In this document: one piece after another, positions 23,320-31,805 of the stretch
How positions within the stretch are numbered: the stretch's first letter is position 1
Layout of the letters: the number at the start of each line of letters is the position of its first letter
Assembly (NCBI GenBank): GCA_022827405.1
Contig: JAJDTA010000196.1
Coordinates: forward strand, 1 to 64,000
Length of the DNA: 64,000 bases
Source of the DNA: Acidimicrobiia bacterium
GTDB lineage: Bacteria > Actinomycetota > Acidimicrobiia > Acidimicrobiales > Bin134
Direction: 5' to 3'
Notes under the pieces: model-generated
Database searches by the model: none
What the model saw: the letters and a program-made list of their open reading frames with translations, nothing else
What the model was told of the DNA's origin: nothing
Position numbers and translations under genes: made by a program

Positions 23320-24105
23320 GTGGCAAAGCAGCCCAGACCACCGGCGAGCGAGCGGGCCAAGCAGTCCGCGAGCCAAATGATGAGCGATGTCCAGGGGTCG
23401 CAGGCCTGGTCATCGATCTTCCGTCCGGGGTCCATTTTCCGCAAGGGCTACAGCGACAGCCCCCGGAATCGCAGCTACGTGATCATGAACAGCGTTCTGT
23501 ACCACCTTCACCCGGTGAAGGTGAAGCGCCACGCCGTGAAGGTCAGCTACACCCTGTGCTTGGGCGGTCTCAGCTTCTTCTTGTTCATCCTGCTCACCGT
23601 GACCGGCATCTTCTTGATGTTCTTCTACCGACCCACCGCGGCCCAGGCCTGGGATGACATCTACATCCTCCAGACGTCGGTCGCCTTCGGGCTGTTGGTG
23701 CGCAACATGCATAGATGGGCCGCGCACCTCATGGTCATCACTGTTTTCTTGCACATGGCCCGGGTCTTCTATCACGGGGCCTACAAGCCGCCCCGAGAGT
23801 TCAACTGGGTCATCGGCGTCATCTTGTTGACCCTCACCCTGCTGCTGTCGTTCACCGGCTATCTGCTCCCCTGGGACCAGTTGGCCCTGTGGGCGGTGAC
23901 GGTGGGAACCAACATGATGGGCTTCACTCCGGTATTCGGCGATCAAGTGCGCTTTGTGCTGCTGGGCGGGGTGGAGATCGGCACCGACACGCTGTTGCGC
24001 TGGTACGTGCTCCATGTGCTGATGCTGCCCTTCGTGATCGTCATATTCATGGCTATCCACTTCTGGCGAGTGAGAAAGGACGGAGGTATTTCCGGGCCGC
24101 TCTAG
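23320..24105 (+). CDS. Cytochrome b, N-terminal (b6-like) subunit
   Basis: A 261-residue b6-like protein with four helices. Heme ligands are the His pairs in VRNMHRWAAHLMVITVFLHMAR and in LRWYVLHVLMLPFVIVIFMAIHFW. The quinone-site segment LLLSFTGYLLPWDQLALWAVTVG is present. A soluble 60-residue N-terminal extension precedes the fold. It starts with GTG after GGGAG. With the next gene it makes a split cytochrome b as in b6f complexes, but the c-type partner is a diheme cytochrome rather than cytochrome f. It oxidises menaquinol in the membrane. Confidence 0.88.
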   Translation: MAKQPRPPASERAKQSASQMMSDVQGSQAWSSIFRPGSIFRKGYSDSPRNRSYVIMNSVLYHLHPVKVKRHAVKVSYTLCLGGLSFFLFILLTVTGIFLMFFYRPTAAQAWDDIYILQTSVAFGLLVRNMHRWAAHLMVITVFLHMARVFYHGAYKPPREFNWVIGVILLTLTLLLSFTGYLLPWDQLALWAVTVGTNMMGFTPVFGDQVRFVLLGGVEIGTDTLLRWYVLHVLMLPFVIVIFMAIHFWRVRKDGGISGPL

Positions 24106-24147
24106 AGGCGACGTCGCAACGACGCCTCTGGCCCGATCTGAAAGCCC

Positions 24148-24933
24148 ATGGCTGAAGTCCCCGAACACCTCCTGAAGCGAGCCCAAGAGGCCCGCGAGCG
24201 CGCCGAAGCCCAACAGGGCGGCGGCGGTGCCGCCGCGCCCGAATCCTCGGCTGATGCTGCTGGCGATGCCCCCGCTGAAGAGTCTGCGGGCGGTCCCAAG
24301 ATCCCCGATCACCTGCTCGACCGGTCTAAGTCGGCCCGCGATCAAGCCGCGGCCGGTGGCGGGGCCCAAGCGGCCGCCGCGGTGGCCACTGCTCCGATGC
24401 CCGCTGGTCCGGCCCAGCCCGAGCCCACCGGTCCGGGAGGCGGTACCCAGCGGCTGCTCACCGTGGTCAAGTCGGGCTCCATCCAAGATGTCAAGGCCAC
24501 CCCCACCGACAAGGTCCACGTGTGGCCCCACTTGCTGGTGGTGGAGTTCGTGGCCGCGCTCATCTTCACCGCCTTCACCCTGATCTTCTCGATCTTCGTG
24601 AACGCCCCGCTGTTGGAGCTGGCCAACTTCAACGAAACGCCCAATCCGTCCAAAGCCCCGTGGTACTTCCTCGGCCTCCAAGAGCTGCTCACCATGTTCC
24701 ACCCGATGGTGGCCGGGGTGACCATTCCCGGCATCGCTCTGTTCTTGCTGATACTTGCTCCCTACGTTGACCGCAATCCCAGCAAGAAGCCCGAAGATCG
24801 CAAATTCGCCATCTCGCTCATGACCATCCACCTGATGTTCTGGGCGATCCTGGTTCTTATCGGCTCATTCTTCCGAGGCCCCGGCTTCAACTTCGTCTTC
24901 CCGTGGGAAGTCGGCCTCTTCTTCGACTTGTAG
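24148..24933 (+). CDS. Cytochrome b, C-terminal (subunit IV-like) subunit
   Basis: A 261-residue protein. About 110 cytoplasmic residues, rich in Ala, Gly and Glu, come first and contain two copies of a VPEHLLxRxxxAR-type motif (residues 3-15 and about 51-64). The C-terminal part is subunit IV-like: VWPHLLVVEFVAALIFTAF, the PEWY-type quinone-site replaced by NPSKAPWYFLGLQELL, then two further helices. The usual Pro-Glu-Trp-Tyr reads Ala-Pro-Trp-Tyr here. It completes the cytochrome b begun by the previous gene. The motif repeated in the cytochrome c at 21281 suggests a shared cytoplasmic contact. Confidence 0.85.
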   Translation: MAEVPEHLLKRAQEARERAEAQQGGGGAAAPESSADAAGDAPAEESAGGPKIPDHLLDRSKSARDQAAAGGGAQAAAAVATAPMPAGPAQPEPTGPGGGTQRLLTVVKSGSIQDVKATPTDKVHVWPHLLVVEFVAALIFTAFTLIFSIFVNAPLLELANFNETPNPSKAPWYFLGLQELLTMFHPMVAGVTIPGIALFLLILAPYVDRNPSKKPEDRKFAISLMTIHLMFWAILVLIGSFFRGPGFNFVFPWEVGLFFDL

Positions 24934-24942
24934 GCACTGACT

Positions 24943-25806
24943 ATGGGCGTAGCACTCTCCATTGCCATACCTATCATCGTGGTTGCCGCGGTGATCGTGT
25001 TGGTGGGCGCGGCCCGGCGTCGGGAGTCCATGGCGGCCGAAGGTCGCTTGACTCGGGAGACCCGCCGACGGGACCGGGGACGGGTGGACATCGAAGATGC
25101 CCCCGACGCCCCCACGGGCCGGGACGTGGAGCGGGCCGCAGTGGTAGCTCGCCGGAGCGCGGGAACCGAGCTGGTGGAAGCAGCCGACGCGTCGGTGGAG
25201 GAGTGGACTCCCCCCGATCCCGATGCCATTGGGGTGAACCGCCGCCAATTCCTGAACCGCAGCACGGTGGCCATGATGGGCTTGGGCCTCAGCGGCTTCG
25301 GCGCGGCCTGCGTGGCGTTTCTATGGCCGCCGTTCGTCACCGGCTTCGGCGCCGATGTGAATGCCGGGCCGGTCGACAACGTCAAGCAGAAGATTCGGGA
25401 CGAGAACGGCTTTCTCTACCTGCCTGAGGGCCGCGCCTGGGTAACAGAGTACCCAGCGGCGGCTCTGCAAAAGGCCCAGGCCACCTACAGCGCCCCGGAG
25501 CTGGTCGGGATGGAAGCTGGTCTCGTTGCACTGTTCCAAAAGTGTCCTCATTTGGGGTGTCGGGTGCCGAATTGTTTGACCTCGCAGTGGTTCGAATGCC
25601 CCTGCCACGGGTCTCGGTACAACCAGGTGGGCGAGAAGCGAGGCGGGCCCGCGCCTCGGGGCATGGACCGATTCGCCATGTCGGTGAACGCCAAGGGGGA
25701 ATTCATCATTCGCACCGGCACCGTTATCCAGGGGCCGGCTATCGGGGTGAACACCACCGGCCAGGAGCCTGAAGGGCCGAGCTGTCTTGGGGGGGCATCG
25801 CACTGA
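24943..25806 (+). CDS. Rieske iron-sulfur protein
   Basis: A 287-residue protein with one N-terminal helix (residues about 2-25), a charged cytoplasmic stretch, a second helix after NRRQFLNRSTVAMMGLGLSG, and an exported Rieske domain. Cluster ligands are in CPHLGCRVPNC and CPCHGSRYN (CxHxxC and CxxH); the extra Cys of the disulfide is also there. It moves electrons from menaquinol to the cytochrome c subunit. Actinobacterial QcrA normally has three N-terminal helices, whereas two are clear here. The stop overlaps the next ATG (ATGA at 25803-25806). Confidence 0.9.
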   Translation: MGVALSIAIPIIVVAAVIVLVGAARRRESMAAEGRLTRETRRRDRGRVDIEDAPDAPTGRDVERAAVVARRSAGTELVEAADASVEEWTPPDPDAIGVNRRQFLNRSTVAMMGLGLSGFGAACVAFLWPPFVTGFGADVNAGPVDNVKQKIRDENGFLYLPEGRAWVTEYPAAALQKAQATYSAPELVGMEAGLVALFQKCPHLGCRVPNCLTSQWFECPCHGSRYNQVGEKRGGPAPRGMDRFAMSVNAKGEFIIRTGTVIQGPAIGVNTTGQEPEGPSCLGGASH

Positions 25807-27137
25807 TGCACCTGCTCGCCGCCTCAACCCAGCGCAACCTGGGCATGGCCATCGCGGTCGTCGCCATCGTGGGTTTTGCCATCTACCTGATCTACAACGT
25901 GATGTGGGCGGGGCGCGGGGAAAAGGGCTCAGAGCTGGAGCTGGCCCCCAACCGCAAGCCCTATTTGAGCGATGAGGAGTTGGAGACCTCCAAGCTCGAC
26001 CTCGCTTTGGTGAGCGGGCTGGTCACCTTGGTCATCATCGGTGTGGCCTTGCCCCTCTACTGGCTGGGCGAGCCGGGTCGCCAGCAAGGCTATTTGGACG
26101 ACTCTCGGAGGCAGTTCACCAGTCGGGGCTTTGAGCAATACGAAGAACGGTGTGCCAGTTGCCACGGCGGCGGCGGTCTTGGCGGCACCACCTCCACGTC
26201 GATAACCGACGACGCCGGGAACTTCATTGCTGCCATCGAGTGGGAGGTGCCCGCGCTCACCACCGCGCTGTATCGATTCTCCGAAGACGAGGTGCGTCAC
26301 ATCCTCAACTATGGGCGGCCTCCTACCCCCATGCAGGCGTGGGGCGCCCCCGGCGGCGGACCCCTCACCACCCAGCAGGTGGACGAGCTCATCCAGTACA
26401 TCCAGAGCATCCAGCTCACCCCCGAGGAGCTACAGGGTGAAGTGCTCGACGGCCTCGTCCTTCAGGTGCGCGACGACGTGCTGGCCGCCAACTCTGATTT
26501 GAGCGACCGACTATCGGCGGCCAACGAAGCGGTGGCGGCTGCGGGGGCTGACGAAGCCGCCGCCGAAGCGGCCGCCCGACAGGTGGCCGCCATGGAATCG
26601 GAACTCCGGGAGACCAGTGAGCAGTACATCCGGGCTTTGGCATCGCCTGAACGGGGTGAGCTGCTGTTCAACAACGGGGTGTACGGCTGCGCCCGCTGCC
26701 ACACCCCGCGGGACTCTTGGCGCTTTACCGGACCGGAAGCAATCCCCGGCGCCGGACCGGTGGTGTTGGCTCGGGGATCTGCCGGAGAGGCTGAGGTGGT
26801 CGCCCGTCTCGGGAGCTTGATTCCCGCCTACATTCCGGGTGGCGGGGCGTTTGGTCCCAACCTCACCAATGGAGCCACCCTGCGGCAATTCGACACCGCT
26901 GAGGGTCACGCGGGCTTCGTCACCATCGGCTCGCAAGAAGGCGTGGGCTACGGCAACTTCGGCCAGGGCGACGGCGGGGGCCAGATGCCGGCCTTCGGGG
27001 AGTGTGTGGGCGATCGGGACTCCAATGAGCAAAGCCCGTTCTACGGATTCTGCACGCTGGAAGACGGCAGCACCCGGCCGGGCATGCTGACCGCTGACCA
27101 GATTGCCGACATCGTGGCCTACGAGCGGGGGTTGTGA
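25806..27137 (+). CDS. Diheme cytochrome c with coiled-coil insert
   Basis: A 443-residue protein with a first helix (LGMAIAVVAIVGFAIYLIYNVMW) and a second (LDLALVSGLVTLVIIGVALPLYW), then two cytochrome c domains with CASCHGGGGLGG (near residue 116) and CARCHTPRDSW (near residue 297). Between them lies a charged helical segment of about 45 residues with AAAEAAARQVAAMESELRE, probably a coiled coil. GGGQMPAFGECVG may supply a Met ligand. It resembles the diheme QcrC of actinobacteria in function but not in layout. It takes electrons from Rieske and passes them toward a terminal oxidase, which is not in the window. Confidence 0.82.
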   Translation: MHLLAASTQRNLGMAIAVVAIVGFAIYLIYNVMWAGRGEKGSELELAPNRKPYLSDEELETSKLDLALVSGLVTLVIIGVALPLYWLGEPGRQQGYLDDSRRQFTSRGFEQYEERCASCHGGGGLGGTTSTSITDDAGNFIAAIEWEVPALTTALYRFSEDEVRHILNYGRPPTPMQAWGAPGGGPLTTQQVDELIQYIQSIQLTPEELQGEVLDGLVLQVRDDVLAANSDLSDRLSAANEAVAAAGADEAAAEAAARQVAAMESELRETSEQYIRALASPERGELLFNNGVYGCARCHTPRDSWRFTGPEAIPGAGPVVLARGSAGEAEVVARLGSLIPAYIPGGGAFGPNLTNGATLRQFDTAEGHAGFVTIGSQEGVGYGNFGQGDGGGQMPAFGECVGDRDSNEQSPFYGFCTLEDGSTRPGMLTADQIADIVAYERGL

Positions 27138-28276
27138 GCATGGGCTCGGTTATCTCCGCAGTGGGCGCGCTGGCCGCCATCTCGTTCGACAACGAGGTCC
27201 GCGGCCTGCTGACCGTGCTTTTGGGCTCGGCCATCCTCATGGGATCGGTGTGGCTCATCATCTCCACCAACACCGGCTTCCGCCTGGGAAGCCTCATCGC
27301 CATCTCAGCCATCTTCGGTTGGACGGCGATGATGGCCCTGCTGTGGGCCCTGTACGGCATCGGGCTCCAAGGGGCCCGCCCCACTTGGGAGGTCCAGGCC
27401 ATCCACATCGGCAACCCCTCGGTGACCGACAACGAGGCCAATCCCCCTCCCGGCATACTCGACGATCTACCCAACCCGCTGACGTGCTCCACGTTGGGGG
27501 CCCAAGACTGCCTCCCCAAGGCCATCCAAGTGGTCCGGGTGCTGGGCGACAGCGCTCAGCGGGCCGAGCTCGACTCCATCAACGCCGGTGCCATCCGCGA
27601 CGAGGTCAATGCCTTCCACAGCGCCTTGGCCGACGGCGACCCCCGCAAGCTCACCGGCGATGACCTCGAGGCCGAGGTGCAGCGTCTGGCCGACGAACAG
27701 CGCATCCGCAACGAGGATCTGACCCTGAGCGAGTTGAAGGGCGTCGCCCCCGACCTCACCGAGGAGGCCGAGCGCCGGGGCTGGCTAGTGTTGGGCGACT
27801 GGAACCTCCAAACCACCCAGGCCGCCGGTGAGGCCATAACCGCGGCCAGCGACTATCTGATCCAAGCCGATCTGGGTTTCGGGGCGACCGACGAGCAGAG
27901 CAACACCTTCGTGGTACTGGATGCCTACCAGCAGGGGGGCAAACCGAAGAGGCTCAACAACGGGGTCTGGGAGCGGGTAAGTAACAAAGTCATCACCAGC
28001 ACCATGCCCCGCCATCCCACCAACTACACGGTGGTACAGGTGCAGCGGTCGATCTACAAGGAGCCGGTAGCCGGCCAAGCCCCACCACCGGCTGAGATCG
28101 ACCCCGATGAGCCGGTCATCTCGGTGCTCTTGCGCCGTAACCTGGGCCGGTTCCGCCTGCCCGGTATTCTGGTGGCCATCGGCTCCGGCTTGTTGTTCTT
28201 GGTGTCCTTGCTGATGCTCCACACCCGTGATTTGGAAGTCCGCCGTCGCCTGGAGGGCGAGGGCGCGGCGCCATGA
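27134..28276 (+). CDS. Unknown membrane protein linked to bc complex
   Basis: A 380-residue protein. GTG at 27134 overlaps the previous stop (GTGA), with ATG at 27140 as alternative. Two or three N-terminal helices (LTVLLGSAILMGSVWLIIST, LGSLIAISAIFGWTAMMALL) precede a 240-residue soluble domain, and a C-terminal helix (PGILVAIGSGLLFLVSLLML) ends it. The soluble part includes an alpha-helical charged region and a YTVVQVQRSIYKE segment. No cofactor motifs are seen and no family is recognised. It is co-located with the complex and 20 bp before nuoA; it may be an accessory or assembly factor. Confidence 0.6.
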   Translation: MSMGSVISAVGALAAISFDNEVRGLLTVLLGSAILMGSVWLIISTNTGFRLGSLIAISAIFGWTAMMALLWALYGIGLQGARPTWEVQAIHIGNPSVTDNEANPPPGILDDLPNPLTCSTLGAQDCLPKAIQVVRVLGDSAQRAELDSINAGAIRDEVNAFHSALADGDPRKLTGDDLEAEVQRLADEQRIRNEDLTLSELKGVAPDLTEEAERRGWLVLGDWNLQTTQAAGEAITAASDYLIQADLGFGATDEQSNTFVVLDAYQQGGKPKRLNNGVWERVSNKVITSTMPRHPTNYTVVQVQRSIYKEPVAGQAPPPAEIDPDEPVISVLLRRNLGRFRLPGILVAIGSGLLFLVSLLMLHTRDLEVRRRLEGEGAAP

Positions 28277-28296
28277 TCACATCGGGGTAGACCGCG

Positions 28297-28764
28297 ATGA
28301 CCGGCCAATACCTGCCGATCTTCGTTCTCGGAGTCTTGGCCGTGCTGTTCGCCGCTCTGAGCTTTGGCGCTTCCCGGCTGCTGGCCCCCCGGCGCCAGAC
28401 CAAAGCCAAGCTGGCCCCCTACGAGTGCGGGGTGGAGGAGAGCACCGACGCTCCGGAGCGGTTCGGGGTGAGATTCTTCCTCATCGCCATGATTTTCATC
28501 GTCTTCGACATCGAGATCGTCTTCTTGTATCCCTGGGCGGTGTCCTACCGAGGCCTGGGACTGTTCGGCTTGGTGGCCATGGGTATCTTCGCTCTGGCCG
28601 TGTTCGAGTCGTTTGTGTACCTCATCGGCAACGGCGCCCTCGACTGGGGGCCGTCTCGCCCGATGTGGCGGCGTGACCCCCAGGTTTCGGCTCGCCGCAC
28701 CAGCGACACCACCATCCGCCGAGTGGGCTTGGACGGACGAGGCGTCCCGGAGGAAGCGGCATGA
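28297..28764 (+). CDS. nuoA: NADH-quinone oxidoreductase subunit A
   Basis: A 155-residue NuoA with three helices and the signatures [10 protein letters not shown] (conserved Cys near 47) and [22 protein letters not shown]. The C-terminal 40 residues (Arg- and Thr-rich) extend beyond the usual end. It helps to shape the quinone cavity of complex I. It starts 20 bp after the membrane protein gene of the bc run, so bc and nuo genes may be transcribed together. Confidence 0.95.
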   Translation: MTGQYLPIFVLGVLAVLFAALSFGASRLLAPRRQTKAKLAPYECGVEESTDAPERFGVRFFLIAMIFIVFDIEIVFLYPWAVSYRGLGLFGLVAMGIFALAVFESFVYLIGNGALDWGPSRPMWRRDPQVSARRTSDTTIRRVGLDGRGVPEEAA

Positions 28765-28801
28765 AGAGTCGGTGGTGCCAGGAGCGACTTGGGGGCGACA
28801 A

Positions 28802-29398
28802 ATGAAGCTGCCATTGCTTGGTGATCCCAAGGTCGTTCTCGATCAAGGGTTGGAAGGTGTCGACCACAATTTCGTGACCGGCAAGCTCGAAGAGCTGGTC
28901 AAGTGGTCCCGGGCTCGGAGCTGCTGGCCAGCCACCTTCGGCCTGGCCTGCTGTGCCATCGAGATGATGGCCACCGGCGGGGCCCACTACGACCTGGCCC
29001 GCTACGGGATGGAAGTGTTCCGGGCCTCTCCCCGCCAGGCCGATCTGATGATCGTGGCTGGCCGGGTCTCGCAGAAGATGGCCCCCATCCTGCGCCGCAT
29101 CTACGACCAGATGATGGAGCCCAAGTGGGTGATCTCGATGGGGGTGTGCGCCTCCAGCGGCGGCATGTTCAACAACTACGCCATCGTGCAGGGAGTCGAC
29201 CAGATTGTGCCGGTCGACGTATACGCCCCCGGCTGCCCACCCGGCCCCGAAACCCTCATGCACGCCATCTTGACCCTCCATGACCAGATCACCAGCGGGG
29301 AGATCACCCGCCGACGGGACGAGACCGGAGCGGGGGCCAACCTCACCGTTGACCAACGCGACGGCCAAAGCTCTACGGGCGTGGTAATTCGTACATGA
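28802..29398 (+). CDS. nuoB: NADH-quinone oxidoreductase subunit B
   Basis: A 198-residue NuoB. The N2 cluster ligands are the tandem Cys50-Cys51 ([11 protein letters not shown]), Cys116 (SMGVCASSG) and Cys145 ([10 protein letters not shown]). The N2 cluster passes electrons to menaquinone at the hydrophilic/membrane junction. ATG 28802 starts the conserved N-terminus. Its stop overlaps nuoC by four bases. Confidence 0.95.
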   Translation: MKLPLLGDPKVVLDQGLEGVDHNFVTGKLEELVKWSRARSCWPATFGLACCAIEMMATGGAHYDLARYGMEVFRASPRQADLMIVAGRVSQKMAPILRRIYDQMMEPKWVISMGVCASSGGMFNNYAIVQGVDQIVPVDVYAPGCPPGPETLMHAILTLHDQITSGEITRRRDETGAGANLTVDQRDGQSSTGVVIRT

Positions 29399-29829
29399 AC
29401 GACTCGGTACTGCATGTGCCTCGCGACCAGCTCGTCGAGACGGTGTCCGGTTTGCGCGACGAGGGCTACGTGTCGGCCCTCGACGTGACCGCGGTGGACT
29501 ACCTAGAGCACCCCGGTCGCACCGACCTGCCTCCCGAGGTGACGCCCGAGCGCTTCGAGCTGGTGGTCACCCTCATCTCCCACGCCTCGCCGGGTCGCGT
29601 CAGGCTGAGGGTGCAGGTTCCGGCTGACGATCCCACCGTGCCCACCCTGTTCGACCTGTACCCGGGCACCGAGGCCTTGGAGCGGGAAGTGGCCGACATG
29701 TTCGGCATCGTCTTCGAGGGCCACCCCGACCCCACCCGCATCCTCATGCCCCCTGATTGGGAAGGGCACCCGCTGCGCAAGGACTTCGCGGTGGGCCGCA
29801 TCCCCGTCCAGTTCAAGGCCACCCGATGA
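29395..29829 (+). CDS. nuoC: NADH-quinone oxidoreductase subunit C
   Basis: A 144-residue NuoC with the 30-kDa signature [36 protein letters not shown]. It is shorter than usual (about 180-240), with the N-terminal domain trimmed to about 45 residues. It binds NuoD in the hydrophilic arm. Start and stop overlap the neighbours (ATGA type), so the four genes are tightly coupled. Confidence 0.92.
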   Translation: MNDSVLHVPRDQLVETVSGLRDEGYVSALDVTAVDYLEHPGRTDLPPEVTPERFELVVTLISHASPGRVRLRVQVPADDPTVPTLFDLYPGTEALEREVADMFGIVFEGHPDPTRILMPPDWEGHPLRKDFAVGRIPVQFKATR

Positions 29830-31127
29830 GCGCTCCGGAAACCACGGTGGAGGCCACGGTGGAAACCGCTGGTGACGAGGCCGTTCGCCGCCGGGAGAAC
29901 AGCGCCGTGCTTCGCATCGGCGAGGACGACGGCGAGCGCTTGGAGGCCGAAGCCGGCACCAGCGACACCAGCATGGTCATGAACATGGGGCCCCAGCACC
30001 CCAGCACCCACGGTGTGCTGCGGCTCATGTTGGAGATGGAGGGGGAGACCGTGATGCGGTCCAAGCCGGTCATCGGCTACCTCCATACCGGCATGGAGAA
30101 GACCGCTGAAACCCTCACCTACCTCCAAGGTCCCACCAACGTCACCCGCATGGACTACGCCTCCCCGCTGTTCAGCGAGCTGGCGTTCTCGATGGCCACC
30201 GAGGCGCTGCTGGGCTTGGAGCTTCCCCCTCGGGCCACCTGGATCAGGATGCTGATGTGCGAGCTGAACCGCATCAGTTCCCATCTTTTGTTCCAGGCCA
30301 CCAACGGTATGGACATCGGCGCGGTGTCAATGATGCTGTACGGCTGGCGGGAGCGAGAAGAGGCCCTTCGGCTGTTGGAGACCATTACCGGACTGCGGAT
30401 GAACCATAACTACATCCGGCCCGGCGGGGTGGCCGCCGATCTGCCCGACGGCTGGCGCGATGAGGTGCTCACCCTTATCGACACGCTGCCGGCCCGCCTC
30501 AACGAGTTCGACACCCTGCTTACCGGCCAGCCCATCTACCGGGAGCGGCTCCAGGGAGTGGGGGTCATCAATACCGCCGAGTGCCTGGCCCTGGGGGTGA
30601 CCGGGCCCATTCTGCGCTCTACCGGCTACGTCTGGGACCTTCGCCGGGATATGCCCTATTTGGCCTACGACGAGGTGGACTTCGACGTGGTGGTGGGCAC
30701 CTACGGCGACTGCTTCGACCGCTACGCCATTCGTCTGAACGAAATCCGAGAGTCCATCCGCATCGTGGCCCAGATCCTCGACCAGATGCCCTCGGGCGAC
30801 TACCGAGTGCAGGACAAAAAGGTCACCCCGCCGCCTCGGGCTCGCATCGACGAGTCGATGGAAGCCCTCATCCACCACTTCAAGATCTTCACCGAGGGAT
30901 TCAAGGTTCCCGCTGGCGAGGTGTACGCCGCAGTGGAGTCTCCCCGGGGCGAGCTGGGCTGCTACATGGTGTCGGACGGCTCGGCGGTGCCCTATCGCAT
31001 GCACATCCGCGGTCCCAGCTTTGTGAACCTGCAAACCCTGCCCCATCTGATGCGGGGAGGCATGGTGGCCGACGCGGTGGCCATCATCTCATCGGTCGAT
31101 CCCATCATGGGGGAGGTGGACCGCTAA
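29826..31127 (+). CDS. nuoD: NADH-quinone oxidoreductase subunit D
   Basis: A 433-residue NuoD (49-kDa) with NMGPQHPSTHGVLRLMLEMEGE near residue 56, CELNRISSHLLF and the hydrogenase-like C-terminus ending SVDPIMGEVDR. It forms the quinone-reduction site with NuoB. An acidic, Glu/Thr/Ala-rich extension of about 50 residues precedes the conserved part; ATG 29826 overlaps the nuoC stop and is the only well-placed start. The extension may partly replace the shortened NuoC N-terminus, which is inference. Confidence 0.95.
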   Translation: MSAPETTVEATVETAGDEAVRRRENSAVLRIGEDDGERLEAEAGTSDTSMVMNMGPQHPSTHGVLRLMLEMEGETVMRSKPVIGYLHTGMEKTAETLTYLQGPTNVTRMDYASPLFSELAFSMATEALLGLELPPRATWIRMLMCELNRISSHLLFQATNGMDIGAVSMMLYGWREREEALRLLETITGLRMNHNYIRPGGVAADLPDGWRDEVLTLIDTLPARLNEFDTLLTGQPIYRERLQGVGVINTAECLALGVTGPILRSTGYVWDLRRDMPYLAYDEVDFDVVVGTYGDCFDRYAIRLNEIRESIRIVAQILDQMPSGDYRVQDKKVTPPPRARIDESMEALIHHFKIFTEGFKVPAGEVYAAVESPRGELGCYMVSDGSAVPYRMHIRGPSFVNLQTLPHLMRGGMVADAVAIISSVDPIMGEVDR

Positions 31128-31129
31128 CC

Positions 31130-31753
31130 ATGGCCCGCCTCAACCCTGCCAGCCTCACGGTTGCCCAAGAGATCATCGGCCGATACCCGGTTCCCCGGTC
31201 CGCGCTCATCCCCTTGCTGCACTTGGCCCAAGAACAAGACGGCTATGTCACCGAGGAAGCCATGGCCCACATCGCCGAGTTGGTGGGCGTTACCCCCGCC
31301 GAGGTGATGGGCACGTGCAGCTTCTATGAGATGCTCAAGCGGGAGCCAGTGGGCGACTACATGGTCAACATCTGCAACGGCATCTCCTGTCACCTTTTGG
31401 GGGCGTCCGAGCTGATCCATCACGCCGAGGACACCTTGGGGGTGAGGCCCGGCGGGACCACCGACGACGGCAAGATCACCCTCGAAGCGGTGGAGTGCAT
31501 CGCGGCCTGCACCGAGGCCCCCTGTCTCCAAGTCAACTATCGCTACCGCAACCGGGTGAGCACCCAGGACTTTGACGAGATCGTGGGCCAACTGCGGGCC
31601 GGTACCGCCGGGATCGCTCCTCACGGCCAGCTGGCCAAGGTGCGCCAGCACGTTGGCGAGGACCGCTGGGCCGGGGTGTCGCCCCCTGAAGGCCAGGGCG
31701 AGCCCGACTGGATGGCCCGCAACCCCTCCAACAACGGTGGTTCAGGGTCATGA
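31130..31753 (+). CDS. nuoE: NADH-quinone oxidoreductase subunit E
   Basis: A 207-residue NuoE (24-kDa). The N1a [2Fe-2S] ligands are Cys82 and Cys87 (NICNGISCHLL) and Cys123 and Cys127 (VECIAAC). The N-terminal helical region has LAQEQDGYVTEEAMAHIAE. It sits beside NuoF in the NADH dehydrogenase module. ATG 31130 begins two bases after the nuoD stop. The last 45 residues form a charged Pro/Gly tail not needed for the fold. Confidence 0.94.
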   Translation: MARLNPASLTVAQEIIGRYPVPRSALIPLLHLAQEQDGYVTEEAMAHIAELVGVTPAEVMGTCSFYEMLKREPVGDYMVNICNGISCHLLGASELIHHAEDTLGVRPGGTTDDGKITLEAVECIAACTEAPCLQVNYRYRNRVSTQDFDEIVGQLRAGTAGIAPHGQLAKVRQHVGEDRWAGVSPPEGQGEPDWMARNPSNNGGSGS

Positions 31754-31805
31754 TCGCTCTGGCCCACGGCTTTCCAATCGTCTTGCTCAACGAAAGCAAC
31801 GGCTC

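Noticed and set aside
23410-24831. 473-codon minus-strand frame opposite the cytochrome b genes
   Set aside because: Low-complexity His/Glu/Gly composition mirrors the codons of the real cytochrome b subunits; no family pattern.
30581-31127. Upstream extension of nuoE into nuoD
   Set aside because: NuoE similarity starts at ATG 31130; the extension is an out-of-frame shadow of nuoD.
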